Below are positions 1 to 9,258 of a stretch of 64,000 nt of DNA, one piece after another (the stretch's first letter is position 1; the number at the start of each line of letters is the position of its first letter). The stretch is from UBA2450 sp045226015 (GTDB taxonomy: Bacteria; Bacillota_I; Bacilli_A; RFN20; CAG-826). The position numbers were made by a program, and so were the translations under genes. The stretch covers positions 84,134-148,133 of the forward strand of contig JBGVBY010000004.1 in assembly GCA_045226015.1 (NCBI GenBank). The letters are read 5' to 3'. The notes under the pieces were generated by a model. That model had not been told where the DNA came from and ran no database searches. It worked only from the letters and a program-made list of their open reading frames with translations.

Positions 1-138
1 GTTTGTAAGAAATCCGCAGAAACTGGTAGCTATGCTTCCTTAAGTAAGGAATACTGGCTCAAGAAGATGAAACTCTACTACCATGATGATGCAGTCATGA
101 GTTACTTCTTCGATAACTATCCAAATACATTCAATTAA
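1..138 (+). CDS. 3' end of an unknown gene
   Basis: An open frame enters from the left edge and runs 45 codons to a TAA at 136-138. The tail is rich in Lys and Tyr and contains YYHDDAVMSYFF. I do not recognise the family. A strong terminator follows directly, which supports this being the true end of a transcribed gene. Confidence 0.6.
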   Translation, partial: VCKKSAETGSYASLSKEYWLKKMKLYYHDDAVMSYFFDNYPNTFN

Positions 139-149
139 TAGACAATTAA

Positions 150-176
150 CCAGGTAGAACTTCTATCTGGTTTTTT
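150..176 (+). terminator. Rho-independent terminator
   Basis: CCAGGTAG and CTATCTGG pair as an 8-bp stem with one G-U pair around a 5-nt loop, followed directly by six T. It ends the transcript of the partial gene at the left edge and isolates the HIT gene. Confidence 0.8.
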
Positions 177-188
177 GTTTACCCTTAA

Positions 189-217
189 TTGAAAATTAAT
201 AAGTATGTTCCTATAAT
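189..217 (+). promoter_or_regulatory. Sigma-A type promoter of the HIT gene
   Basis: TTGAAA at 189-194 and a perfect TATAAT at 212-217 are separated by exactly 17 bp. The elements lie about 20 bp upstream of the start codon, just after the terminator of the previous gene. Confidence 0.75.
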
Positions 218-238
218 TAGATTTAGGAGATGATGTAT

Positions 239-652
239 ATGGAAAAAGATGTCTTTTGTAAAATAGTAGATGGAGAAATACCGTGTCATAAATTATATGA
301 AGATGATGATGTACTCGCCTTCTTAGATATTTCTCAAGTCACAAAAGGACACGCTTTAGTAATCTCAAAGAAACATTACGATAACTTCTTAACCATTCCT
401 CAAGAAGAAATGCATAAAGTGATGGATGTCGCTCAAAGGATTGGACAAATTGATATCAAATTCTTAGGAGCGAAAGGAGTTAATATCCTTACAAATTGTT
501 ATGAGGCCAGTGGACAAACAGTAAAACACTTCCATGTCCACGTAATTCCTCGTTATGAAGGAAATGAAGGCTTTATCTTAGAGATGAAACAAAACCAAGA
601 AGATCTTAATCTTCCTAGCATCGCTAAAGCGATTAAAAACGAACTTAAATAA
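239..652 (+). CDS. HIT family nucleotide-binding hydrolase
   Basis: Histidine-triad protein of 137 residues, the usual size of Hint-type purine nucleoside phosphoramidate or dinucleotide hydrolases. The N-terminus carries the typical FCKIVDGEIP stretch and the active-site triad HFHVHVIPR lies near residue 97-105. The open frame begins at 230, but AGGAG at 225-229 abuts that codon. The ATG at 239 stands 9 bases after it and is the likely start. The gene is a single transcription unit with its own promoter and a convergent terminator, and it is probably a housekeeping gene unrelated to the neighbouring glycan operon. The exact substrate cannot be told from sequence. Confidence 0.93.
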   Translation: MEKDVFCKIVDGEIPCHKLYEDDDVLAFLDISQVTKGHALVISKKHYDNFLTIPQEEMHKVMDVAQRIGQIDIKFLGAKGVNILTNCYEASGQTVKHFHVHVIPRYEGNEGFILEMKQNQEDLNLPSIAKAIKNELK

Positions 653-655
653 GTT

Positions 656-686
656 AAAAGGAGTGAAAATCAAAATCACTCCTTTT
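656..686. terminator. Bidirectional terminator
   Basis: AAAAGGAGTGA and TCACTCCTTTT form an 11-bp perfect stem around a 9-nt loop between two convergent genes. A-rich and T-rich arms at the ends allow termination in both directions, serving the HIT gene and the yhaM end of the long minus-strand run. Confidence 0.8.
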
Positions 687-702
687 CTTGTATATAAATA
701 TA

Positions 703-1635
703 TTATTTATTAGGTTTATATAAGTATCTTCCGTCTAATGGATATACTTTTTGAGAAAATTCTCCTGGTTTAACTTCCTCTAGCGCTTTATCAATAACTA
801 GCATCTTACTATCTAAATTATCAATCATAGAAATAAGTAGAGCTTCTTTAGTCATAGGTAATACTGGAGAACCAAATTCATATTGTCCGTGGTGAGAAAG
901 AATTATATGTTCTAGTAGAACTGGAACTTCACTAGTGATATTAAGTTCTTTCGCGGCAATTCGTAATTCTCCACACATAATTGATATATGGCCTAATAAT
1001 CTTCCTTCAGTGGAATATTTATAAACAGCAGGTCCTTCTAACTCAATTAATTTACCAAAGTCATGGAGCAAAGCACCTGTAACCGCGAGGTCTCTATTAA
1101 TATTTGGATAGAAATTAGAGAAATAATCGACATGCTCCGCGATACTAACAGAATGCATTAATAAACCACTAGAGAATTCATGATGAACAGAACTTGCCGC
1201 GGGAGCAACATATATTTTTTCATCATATTTCTTAATGAAATAATCAAGTAACTTTTTACAGTCACTGTCTTTAACTGATTTAACTAGTTTTTCAAATCTA
1301 CTTACTAATTCTTCTTTAGGAATTGGAGGAGCTTTGATAAATCTAGTTGGATCCACTAAATCGTTATCAACTTTAGAAGCAGAAAGAATCTTTCCTTGAA
1401 GCGCATCATTATATTTAATGATTTCAATCATTACCTCCACTATATTTCCAGTAACGAAAATATCGAGGTCTTTATCTTCTACTTCCCATTTCTTCGCGTT
1501 TAAAGCCCCACTACAGTCACGAAGTTCAACGTTTAGGTATAAGGAGCCACTTTTATTTGTTCCTTGGCTTATAGAGCCTATTAGAGCCTGAACAATTAAT
1601 CGATCTCCTTCTAATAGTTCTTTAAGTAACTTCAT
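703..1635 (-). CDS. yhaM: YhaM-type 3'-5' exoribonuclease
   Basis: A 310-residue protein with an N-terminal OB-fold nucleic-acid-binding domain (about residues 1-95) and a C-terminal HD phosphohydrolase domain (about 150-285). Metal-site candidates are H161, the HD pair at 191-192 (LLHDFGK), H248-H249 (SHHG) and D272. YhaM of Bacilli is a manganese-dependent exonuclease acting on RNA and single-stranded DNA, and length and domain order match it. The gene starts 3 bp after the end of recX and is the last gene of the long minus-strand run. Its place behind polysaccharide genes is probably operon read-through and not a functional link. Confidence 0.92.
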   Translation of the reverse strand: MKLLKELLEGDRLIVQALIGSISQGTNKSGSLYLNVELRDCSGALNAKKWEVEDKDLDIFVTGNIVEVMIEIIKYNDALQGKILSASKVDNDLVDPTRFIKAPPIPKEELVSRFEKLVKSVKDSDCKKLLDYFIKKYDEKIYVAPAASSVHHEFSSGLLMHSVSIAEHVDYFSNFYPNINRDLAVTGALLHDFGKLIELEGPAVYKYSTEGRLLGHISIMCGELRIAAKELNITSEVPVLLEHIILSHHGQYEFGSPVLPMTKEALLISMIDNLDSKMLVIDKALEEVKPGEFSQKVYPLDGRYLYKPNK

Positions 1636-1638
1636 ATT

Positions 1639-2409
1639 CTAATATTCCTCCTTCTCTATCTTAGAGAATATATCTTTATATCGATATCCTTTGCTTAATA
1701 AAGACGATATCAATTTTTCTTTAAGTTCTTTCCCTTTATATTTTCTTTTAAGTCTCTCTTTTGCTTTCAAGTAATCTTTATCTAACTTATTATTTTCTTC
1801 TTTCTGATTAACTTCTTTAATCATAGAAGAATATTTTAAAGCGATATCGCTTTCAAATCCTTCTAAGATATACGCATTATAGATATGAGACTTCTTACTT
1901 GAGTAGTTATATTTATCATATTTCTTCTCAAGTTTAGGAAGTAATGTCTTTGCTTTTTTATTTTCAATAGATTCAGAAAACTTAAGTTTTCTAATCTTTT
2001 CTTCAAAGATTCCTTTTTCATTAAGTTTCTTAATGATCTTATGTTTACCGTAATTTAAGGAGTTACAGTATTCCACATAATCATTCATATAAGCGTCGTC
2101 ATCAATGAGGTCATACGCTTTTAAGGTGGAGATAACTTTATCTACTTCTTTTTTAGATCCACCTTTACTATATAGCTTTTCTCTAAGTTTATATTCTGAA
2201 TACATACTTTTTTGTCTAATACGCATAGCATATTTGAGTAAAGACGCAATGTTGTTATATTCTTTGATTTCTTTATATTCTTTAGAAGATACTTCTTTTC
2301 CTTCATAAAGATAGAAGTTAGGATACACTTCTTTATCTAAATCTAACTTCTCTTTACAAAAGTAGACAGTTACTTTACTTTTAAGAATTTTAATTTTGGT
2401 TATTTTCAT
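1639..2409 (-). CDS. recX: RecX family regulator of RecA
   Basis: A 256-residue, strongly basic helical protein. The stretch from about residue 55 to 135 has the RecX pattern: YAMRIRQKSMYSEYKLREKL, then LKAYDLIDDDAY and LNYGKHKI, which are tandem three-helix repeats. Length is close to RecX of Bacillus species, longer than the roughly 160-residue proteobacterial form. RecX modulates RecA filaments. The ATG at 2407-2409 lies inside the 3' end of the upstream lipoprotein gene (20-bp overlap), and yhaM follows after 3 bp. Confident on family; a role in this organism is inferred. Confidence 0.88.
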   Translation of the reverse strand: MKITKIKILKSKVTVYFCKEKLDLDKEVYPNFYLYEGKEVSSKEYKEIKEYNNIASLLKYAMRIRQKSMYSEYKLREKLYSKGGSKKEVDKVISTLKAYDLIDDDAYMNDYVEYCNSLNYGKHKIIKKLNEKGIFEEKIRKLKFSESIENKKAKTLLPKLEKKYDKYNYSSKKSHIYNAYILEGFESDIALKYSSMIKEVNQKEENNKLDKDYLKAKERLKRKYKGKELKEKLISSLLSKGYRYKDIFSKIEKEEY

Positions 2410-3919
2410 TGTTAAAAATCTCGTCTAGATTTACTTCTCCATCAGTACAGTAAATAGTGTCCACTGGGAAATAAGATCTATGCATATTCATTCCTGGAGA
2501 ATGCATAAATATACTTCTAAACTCATCGGAAGTGCCGTTATAGTTAATTCTTTCTAACTCGGTTGGAGCCATGAATGTATTCATAGAAAGATATTTAAAG
2601 TTTTTGCCTAGAGTTATTTCTTTAAAATTGCAATTGGCAAACGAACCCATTATGTATTCACAGGAATCTGGAAGAATTACATGATCGCCAAGTCTACAGC
2701 CAAAGAAGGCTTGTTCATAGATTGTTTTTAAACCGTTACCAAAAGAAACTTCTAGGGAACCACAATTGAAGAAGACACTATAGTAAATTACTTCAAGGCT
2801 ATTAGGTAAGGTGATTTTGTTCAGATTGCCGCAATAAGCGAAAGCGCTGCTTTCAATAGCTGTTATGCCTTCATCTAAAATAAGTTCACCATTTGTGAAT
2901 TCTTTTTTAGGTGGGCAATGCATTAAGGCTTCTCTATGACTTTCATCTCCACGTCTATATAAAATTCCTTCTTTGGAGTATAAAGACTGATTTTCTTCAT
3001 CTACATCAATAGAAACTAAGCTCAATCTTTGTCTACTATTTGATCCACCAAAAAGATTTGAAACACTAAAATCATTAATATATTTATTAAAATAAATATT
3101 TTCAATCGTGTGTTGTTCTCTTAAAGCAAAAGTATCAATCGAATCAACTATTGCTTCTCCATGTATTCCGTCATCATAATTTTCAGGTATTCTTACTGAC
3201 TTAGGGAAGATGTTTCTATGATTGCCCATGAAACAATAAGAATTTGATTCTTGATTATAAGAGAACATCATATCTTTAACGTCAAGTTCATCAACATTAA
3301 GAATTGGTATGTATTCATACGTATAGTGAGCAATGAATTCTTCGTGAGTGGTATATTCCATACTGACATTTTGAGTATCAAAGATTAACGCGATAAGATT
3401 ACCTCTGAGGTCAAAACGCACAGTAATATCTTCAATGATATGATCATCAATGTTGTAATCTTCAGCGTTTTCTCGATCAAATTCTTCACGTATTGTAGCT
3501 TCATAATAACTACCTACGTAGCATTTAACACCTTCCATGACTTCAGGTTGCTGTTCCGCCATTTCAGCGTAATAACTCATCGTTCTATTTTGAGAGCCGT
3601 TCATGGTTTCTCGATATGTGTAATTGAATGGTTGCCAAGCCCCTCCGTAATAAAAATACTCCAAATCTCCATAAAGATCTTTATCAGAGATACCAGCATC
3701 ACCTTTTGATGATGTAATAGTCCTAGTCGCATAAATCTTGTTATAAATCTGAGGATAGTTCTTTGTTAACTTTCCTAATCTAATGAACTCTTCTCCAGTT
3801 ACTTCTTTTAGAGGAACATCTACAGGTACAGTAGGTGTTTCTTCTTGATTTGAGTTACAACCAATAACTCCAATGGATAAAAGGGAAGTAAAGAGCATTA
3901 ATGGGATGTTCTTTTTCAT
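2390..3919 (-). CDS. Lipoprotein with BspA-like leucine-rich repeats
   Basis: A 509-residue predicted surface lipoprotein. The signal peptide MKKNIPLMLFTSLLSIGVIGC ends in a lipobox with Cys21. The middle part (about 40-340) is not recognised; it is acidic and Tyr-rich. About residues 345-470 form BspA/TpLRR-type repeats, recognisable from GITAIESSAFAYCGNLNKIT and then LPNSLEVIYYSVFFNCGSL and LKTIYEQAFFGC. Such repeats mediate surface binding in gut bacteria. The start overlaps the stop of the flippase-like gene by 4 bp (3916-3919), and recX begins inside its 3' end, so all three are translationally coupled. The ligand is unknown. Confidence 0.82.
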   Translation of the reverse strand: MKKNIPLMLFTSLLSIGVIGCNSNQEETPTVPVDVPLKEVTGEEFIRLGKLTKNYPQIYNKIYATRTITSSKGDAGISDKDLYGDLEYFYYGGAWQPFNYTYRETMNGSQNRTMSYYAEMAEQQPEVMEGVKCYVGSYYEATIREEFDRENAEDYNIDDHIIEDITVRFDLRGNLIALIFDTQNVSMEYTTHEEFIAHYTYEYIPILNVDELDVKDMMFSYNQESNSYCFMGNHRNIFPKSVRIPENYDDGIHGEAIVDSIDTFALREQHTIENIYFNKYINDFSVSNLFGGSNSRQRLSLVSIDVDEENQSLYSKEGILYRRGDESHREALMHCPPKKEFTNGELILDEGITAIESSAFAYCGNLNKITLPNSLEVIYYSVFFNCGSLEVSFGNGLKTIYEQAFFGCRLGDHVILPDSCEYIMGSFANCNFKEITLGKNFKYLSMNTFMAPTELERINYNGTSDEFRSIFMHSPGMNMHRSYFPVDTIYCTDGEVNLDEIFNNENNQN

Positions 3920-5016
3920 AACGATGATTTCTCCTTTCTAGGACGATATATAAGAGTGTATAAACAGGCAATAAATAGAGGAATGATAAACATAAGGCTT
4001 CTCCACAATAATAAAGAGGCTCTAGCGATATTCTCTGTATCATAGAATTTAGGCCCATAAGTTGGATAGAAGAGTTGATAGAAGAATAATTCACTCACTA
4101 AAGAACTTCCTGGAATAGGAATGATACAGGTTACCATTTGATGGAGATTAGATAATAATACTGAATCAAAATAAGATGCATATTCTGAAGTATTACCTAA
4201 AGATAATCCACATAAATATGGAACAGAATATGAAATAGTAATATAGATAACAAAACACACAACACTTATAAGCAATGTTGGAATATGTTTAGATAATGTT
4301 TTTAAGTTGCCTCTAAAGTTTACAATCGCATCATCAAGTTTAGATTGCTTGTCTTCAATGTTTTTAAGTAAATGAAGTTTCTTTAATAGTCTTAAGATTG
4401 GCCCTCTAACAAATCTATAGAATCCATTCCAATATGAGATGAAATAGATAAAGGCTATGGAAAGAACATTAAATGCGAAACCAATAGAAACAAGTAACCA
4501 TAAAGATATATTCGCATTACTACTACTAAAGGATATGGATATATATCCAATCTCAGTAATTAGGTTGTGTTTAACTATGATAGTAATAAGTCCATATAAA
4601 ATAAGCGCGATTTGATAAACGATAGAGTACATCGCTAGTACACTTAAAGCGTCGCTTACTTTGACACCTTGTTTATGATAGACATATGTTTCCATAACGT
4701 GACTACCAAGTCCTGCAGGAGTCACCATGCGATATAAGGAACCAATTTGATCTATTGCTATTGCTCTATGAAATAAATATTTCTTTTCAAATATTCTTGT
4801 ATAGCAAAATATAACAATTGACCTCACTAAGATAATTGCGATAACAACTGCAAAGATTGCAACTATATACCAAATGTTCGCAGTCTTAAGTGTTTCCCAT
4901 ATATCATTTAGCTTATTTCCTACTGTTAGATAGAACGCTAAAGAGGTCAAACCTAAAACAAATATTAAATAGATAACATATCTAATTATTTGTTTTTTTA
5001 TATTGGTCTCTGTCAT
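3916..5016 (-). CDS. UPF0104 / LPG-synthase-type flippase-like membrane protein
   Basis: A 366-residue integral membrane protein with about seven to eight hydrophobic segments. It resembles the transmembrane part of lysylphosphatidylglycerol synthases, and the conserved segment is IDQIGSLYRMVTPAGLGSHV near residue 90. It lacks the soluble synthase domain. Relatives without that domain are often found beside GT2 glycosyltransferases and may move lipid-linked sugars. The open frame can extend upstream to a TTG at 5070, overlapping the GT2 gene by 8 bp. I prefer the ATG at 5014-5016, because the extra 18 residues look unlike a membrane protein start. Neither start has a good ribosome site. Confidence 0.78.
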   Translation of the reverse strand: MTETNIKKQIIRYVIYLIFVLGLTSLAFYLTVGNKLNDIWETLKTANIWYIVAIFAVVIAIILVRSIVIFCYTRIFEKKYLFHRAIAIDQIGSLYRMVTPAGLGSHVMETYVYHKQGVKVSDALSVLAMYSIVYQIALILYGLITIIVKHNLITEIGYISISFSSSNANISLWLLVSIGFAFNVLSIAFIYFISYWNGFYRFVRGPILRLLKKLHLLKNIEDKQSKLDDAIVNFRGNLKTLSKHIPTLLISVVCFVIYITISYSVPYLCGLSLGNTSEYASYFDSVLLSNLHQMVTCIIPIPGSSLVSELFFYQLFYPTYGPKFYDTENIARASLLLWRSLMFIIPLFIACLYTLIYRPRKEKSSL

Positions 5017-5062
5017 ATAAATAAATATAACACACAAAGATAAAGAAAAGGATGATTTATCA

Positions 5063-6034
5063 TCATCCAATCACTTTATGTTTTAGTAAGAAACTATATA
5101 AGTTATAACAATGTAACATCAAGAATATTCTTTGTTTTCTATTCTTTTCTAATAGAACTTTACTACCTTTGTTATATCTTTCTTTTAGACCTTTCTTAAG
5201 AGCCTTTAGGTATTTCTTTTTAGCCTCTTTATCATAGACAAGTCTATCTAATATATCGAAGTGAGCGATGACAATCGCTGCATCGATATACGCTTTATGT
5301 GAAGCGTAGTTATTATCTTTTAGATACGTATCAATTTGATAACAAGATTTAATAGTCTGTAGTTGTCTTTCATTAAATGATGAATAGAAAACACTGTTAT
5401 TTCTAATCATGTAATCATATAACGCGATAGAGTGATGAATAACATGTCTACATTTAAAAACATAACGAATCACAAAATCTAAATCTTCATATAAAGTTAA
5501 TGATTCATCTAATCTTAGTTCACCTATGAGTTCTTTTTTAAAGAGTTTATTACATAAGTGACCCGCAAATCTATTTCCAATAAGGATGTTATTAATCGCG
5601 TCATCTTTATTAAAAATAGCAACACTTCCATCTTCAAAAGTGTTTTTATTTCCATCTATTACTGTAGAGAAGTTACATATTGATAAATCAATATCTTCTT
5701 TAGAAGTGATATCACTATATAAAGTAGAAATGAATTTTGGTAAAACTAGGTCATCACTATCGATGAAGGCAACATATTTGCCTTTCGCGATATCTAAACC
5801 CTTATTTCTACTACTAGAAGGACCACCGTTTTCTTTATGGATGGCTTTGATTCTAGAATCAGATTTAGCAAGTTCATCACAAAGCTCACTTGATCCATCA
5901 ATTGAGCCATCATCAACAAGAATAATTTCAATATTGTTATAGTCTTGATTTAAGATTGCTTGTACACTCTTAAATAAGTAGTCTTTAACGTTATATACTG
6001 GAACAATAATTGATATTAAATCTTTTTGATTCAT
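5063..6034 (-). CDS. GT2 family glycosyltransferase
   Basis: A 323-residue GT-A fold enzyme. The N-terminus is typical (LISIIVPVYNVKDYL), followed by the nucleotide-binding VDDGSIDGS and the metal-binding FIDSDD at about 92-97. The C-terminal third is helical and basic (KALKKGLKERYNKGSK), as in capsular and teichoic glycosyltransferases. Five bases separate it from the ureohydrolase gene upstream, so the genes are probably coupled. Donor and acceptor cannot be read from sequence. Confidence 0.88.
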   Translation of the reverse strand: MNQKDLISIIVPVYNVKDYLFKSVQAILNQDYNNIEIILVDDGSIDGSSELCDELAKSDSRIKAIHKENGGPSSSRNKGLDIAKGKYVAFIDSDDLVLPKFISTLYSDITSKEDIDLSICNFSTVIDGNKNTFEDGSVAIFNKDDAINNILIGNRFAGHLCNKLFKKELIGELRLDESLTLYEDLDFVIRYVFKCRHVIHHSIALYDYMIRNNSVFYSSFNERQLQTIKSCYQIDTYLKDNNYASHKAYIDAAIVIAHFDILDRLVYDKEAKKKYLKALKKGLKERYNKGSKVLLEKNRKQRIFLMLHCYNLYSFLLKHKVIG

Positions 6035-6039
6035 ATATG

Positions 6040-6915
6040 TTAGTGTTTAGGGGTGTGGTTCGCTAAGAATTCGTAGAAGAGTTTAATCGCACACCAAGAA
6101 GTAATATCGTTGATATCTAAAGGTGGAGATACTTCTACGATATCTAAGCAATAGATGTTATCTAGCTTTGCTATATTTTCAAATAATGTTTTGATCATAA
6201 ATGGAGTGAGTCCACATGTCTCAGGTGTTCCTGTTCCAGGAACATAAGAGGCATCTAAGGAATCAATATCAAAAGAAATATAGACCGCATATTTATCATT
6301 ATTAAGTTTTTTGAATATGGATTTCGCAATCTTCTCCATTCCTATATCCATAACGTCACTTGCTTTATATAGATTGACATCATTCTTTCTATTAATGAGA
6401 TAGTCATATCCATCTTTTTCAAATTCTCTGATACCAATCATATAGAGGTTTTCATCTTCTAAACCGTTATCGATTGCTCGACGAACTGTACAAGCATGAG
6501 AATATTTGCTTCCTAAATAGATATCACATATATCACAGTGTGCGTCTATATGAATAAGAACGGGGATTTTATTATCTTCTTTAGCTTTTTTAATGAACTT
6601 TTCTTGAAAAGGAATAGAGATAGAATGATCTCCTCCAAATATTACTTTAAGTTTATCATCATTAAAGATATTGGAGTTTTTCTCAATATCATTAAATGAA
6701 TGGACTTCAAAATCATCATTATCAAATACTTTGATATGACTAAGTGGCTTTCCATCCATTGAATACGCGGGTAACCAATAAGAAAGTTCTCTTAATTTTT
6801 GAGGAGCTTTCATTGAACCTGCTCCTATAGAGCAGTTACAATCAAAAGGAACTCCATATATCACTACATTAGATTCGTTATAGTTTTTAGTTAATATATC
6901 TCTAAATTCTTTCAT
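6040..6915 (-). CDS. Arginase/agmatinase family ureohydrolase
   Basis: A 291-residue binuclear manganese hydrolase. All six metal ligands of the family are visible: H97 in GGDHS, D124, H126 and D128 in HIDAHCDI, and D216 and D218 in SFDIDSLDASYVPGTGTPE. The family cleaves guanidino groups (arginine, agmatine, formiminoglutamate, guanidinobutyrate) to urea or a related product plus an amine. No arginine or polyamine gene is adjacent; the gene sits between an SDR-cytidylyltransferase fusion and a GT2 gene with 5-bp gaps. A role in making or modifying a glycan substituent is possible but only inferred from context. Confidence 0.87.
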   Translation of the reverse strand: MKEFRDILTKNYNESNVVIYGVPFDCNCSIGAGSMKAPQKLRELSYWLPAYSMDGKPLSHIKVFDNDDFEVHSFNDIEKNSNIFNDDKLKVIFGGDHSISIPFQEKFIKKAKEDNKIPVLIHIDAHCDICDIYLGSKYSHACTVRRAIDNGLEDENLYMIGIREFEKDGYDYLINRKNDVNLYKASDVMDIGMEKIAKSIFKKLNNDKYAVYISFDIDSLDASYVPGTGTPETCGLTPFMIKTLFENIAKLDNIYCLDIVEVSPPLDINDITSWCAIKLFYEFLANHTPKH

Positions 6916-6920
6916 AAATA

Positions 6921-8048
6921 TTAGCTCTTTTTAATCTTGTCTCTTATTTGTGTACTGCTAGTGCCTTTTGTGTACGGGAAATACACTATTTCGACACCTT
7001 TATCTTTAAAATATTGTTCGTATTTTTTAAAACGCTCTGTACCTTTATAGTCATCTCCAACAAATAATTTATCGTAATGATATAAATCCCATGCATCAGA
7101 ATCCTCATCTAGTGATTCATGAACTTCGTCTACATACTTAATTGACTTAAGTATCTCAACTCTCTCTTCGAAAGGAATAAATGTTTCTTTCCCTTTCCAT
7201 GATCCGCTTTTATGGACGCCAACAATTAAATAATCACATTGTTCTTTTGCTTTTTTTAAAATGTTTAAATGTCCAATATGAAACAAATCAAAAGTTCCTG
7301 ATAAATAACCAACAGTGATTATTTTTCTATTGTTAATACGATTATTGTTCATCTTGTAGTCATAACTTGATAAAGCGAATGATTTAGGATCATCAACGAA
7401 TCTCTTTTTAATGTCACTACATAATTCCTCATCCAAAGCTACTTCATCAAGTTTGTTGTTTGTTGCATAAACGATTAGTTTTGCGTGTTTCTCTAATAAC
7501 TTGATGTCTGTTTCTCCTCCATTGAAAGAAGAACCATTAAATGCAGTTGCATATCCATATGTGATTCTATTTATAGAACCGCTCTTAAATAATTCAACAT
7601 TTAAAGCCTTTATTAGCATGGATAAAGATGATTTAGCGGCACTATAAACAGCAGCAAGTGGAGTAACCACTTCTCCGGCAATGGAGCCCATAGCAAAGCA
7701 TTTAACATCATCTTTGCTTAACAACCTTTGATAGAAACATTTCAATATCTTAATTGTTGAATATGAATTCACATATAGTAACTTATTAATTTCAGATTCT
7801 GATAAATCTTTAAATGGTTTGATTGATCCAATACCAGCAGTAATAAATAATGCATCTATATTTGAAAAATCAATATCACATTTAAAATATGACTTAGATA
7901 AATCTAAAAATGAAAAAACAACGTTATCGAACTTTATAAGTGGCTCAACAATATCAAAAACGTATACTTTATCGTATTGATCATTAATTTCATTTAATAT
8001 TGCTAATCCAAGGCCACGAGAGCCTCCAATAATTACCGCATTTTTCAT
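6921..8048 (-). CDS. Fusion of short-chain dehydrogenase and glycerol-phosphate-type cytidylyltransferase
   Basis: A 375-residue two-domain enzyme. Residues 1 to about 235 form a short-chain dehydrogenase: cofactor motif GGSRGLG (8-14) and catalytic S122, Y135 and K139 (YSAAK). Residues about 243-375 are a TagD-like cytidylyltransferase: GTFDLFHIGH (251-260), FIPFEERVEIL and the C-terminal TSSTQIRDK. The likely chemistry is reduction of a keto or aldehyde sugar phosphate to a polyol phosphate and its activation as a CDP-polyol (CDP-glycerol or a relative). This parallels bifunctional CDP-ribitol enzymes such as Haemophilus Bcs1, but uses another cytidylyltransferase family and the opposite domain order. 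The next minus-strand gene upstream is a CDP-glycerol-type transferase. Confidence 0.88.
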   Translation of the reverse strand: MKNAVIIGGSRGLGLAILNEINDQYDKVYVFDIVEPLIKFDNVVFSFLDLSKSYFKCDIDFSNIDALFITAGIGSIKPFKDLSESEINKLLYVNSYSTIKILKCFYQRLLSKDDVKCFAMGSIAGEVVTPLAAVYSAAKSSLSMLIKALNVELFKSGSINRITYGYATAFNGSSFNGGETDIKLLEKHAKLIVYATNNKLDEVALDEELCSDIKKRFVDDPKSFALSSYDYKMNNNRINNRKIITVGYLSGTFDLFHIGHLNILKKAKEQCDYLIVGVHKSGSWKGKETFIPFEERVEILKSIKYVDEVHESLDEDSDAWDLYHYDKLFVGDDYKGTERFKKYEQYFKDKGVEIVYFPYTKGTSSTQIRDKIKKS

Positions 8049-8093
8049 GCCGTAATTCTAACACGTTGTTATTAATATTTGTATATTAATATG

Positions 8094-9257
8094 TTACTTA
8101 TTTCTTGAAAACAATAATTCCAACGATTTTTCTATAGAATTACCGGTACAAGAAACAAATGAATCAAAATATTTTTTAGTATTCAAAATTTCTTTTTGAA
8201 TATCCATATTTTTAATCAATTCAAGTAAATTGTCTTCGTCTTTTATTACACCTGAAGTAAAGAATGGATTCAAGTCGTAAACGAGGCCACGTTCTTTTGA
8301 ATAATCATCATAATCAGGAGCAAAGCAAAACATAGGTTTGCCTAAAATGGAGAAGTCTGTAAAGCAACTTGAATAATCAGAAACAAGAATATCCGCAATT
8401 AAATATAATGATGCAATATCGTCAATACTTGTAACATCTATAACGTTTTTAATACTGCCAATATTGTAATCATTTGTAATTGAATGAGCTCTAAACAAAA
8501 CAATGTAATCGTCTCCTAATGTCTCAACCCATTTTTTGAGATTGAATGAAAAACCAATATCATATGTTTTTCCTTTGTTAGAGCTTTCTCTCCATGTTGG
8601 AGCAAATAATATATATTTCTTATTCTTCGGAAAACCATATTTCAAAAGAAGCTCATCCTTGATATCTTTATTATCTTTATTTGAGAATAAAATATCTTCT
8701 CTTGGTCTTCCAATTGTATAAACATTTTCAGGTCTAGCGTTAAAGTTATTAATAAAACTCTGTTTTAAAAATTCGCCGTCAGCAAGAATATAGTCAATAT
8801 TAGTGAAGTTATAATCTTTTCTGTTTCTAACCGCGTTGCCAATTGTTTTAGGGCCTGTGCCGTGCCATGTATTTAAGCAAATATTTCTTTTTCTTTTTAT
8901 TTTAAGTCCTCTTTCAATATTAACATTTGTAATCCAATACCCTGCTTTAAGAGCGGTAGCAAAATATCTAAAAGAGTCTTGTTTTACTATTTTACATGGG
9001 ACTTTACCCTTAAATGCTTTTGGATTAGTAAATGACCATACACATTTATAATCTTTATATTTTTCGTCATTAATTATTCTTTCAAATAAAACACGAGGGC
9101 TGTCATTAAAACATTTTCCTCCAAATGAATTAAATAAAATGAGCTTTTTATCAATCCTGACGAATAGAGCAATGAATCTATAGAATAATGAAAAACAAAA
9201 GACATATGTCTTTTGGACAAACGAATTATTTTTAATAAGATATTCTATTCGTTTCAT
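8094..9257 (-). CDS. CDP-glycerol glycerophosphotransferase family (TagB/TagF-like)
   Basis: A 387-residue enzyme of the CDP-glycerol:polyglycerophosphate glycerophosphotransferase family. It has a short hydrophobic or amphipathic N-terminal region, then ILFNSFGGK, the family hallmark WHGTG at about 129-133, ILFAPTWRESS, FRAHS and LVSDYSSCF. These peripheral membrane enzymes move glycerol-phosphate or another polyol-phosphate from CDP onto a lipid-linked glycan. The SDR-cytidylyltransferase fusion begins 45 bp downstream and probably makes its donor. A single phosphoglycerol addition and a polymer cannot be distinguished from sequence. Confidence 0.88.
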   Translation of the reverse strand: MKRIEYLIKNNSFVQKTYVFCFSLFYRFIALFVRIDKKLILFNSFGGKCFNDSPRVLFERIINDEKYKDYKCVWSFTNPKAFKGKVPCKIVKQDSFRYFATALKAGYWITNVNIERGLKIKRKRNICLNTWHGTGPKTIGNAVRNRKDYNFTNIDYILADGEFLKQSFINNFNARPENVYTIGRPREDILFSNKDNKDIKDELLLKYGFPKNKKYILFAPTWRESSNKGKTYDIGFSFNLKKWVETLGDDYIVLFRAHSITNDYNIGSIKNVIDVTSIDDIASLYLIADILVSDYSSCFTDFSILGKPMFCFAPDYDDYSKERGLVYDLNPFFTSGVIKDEDNLLELIKNMDIQKEILNTKKYFDSFVSCTGNSIEKSLELLFSRNK

Positions 9258-9258
9258 T

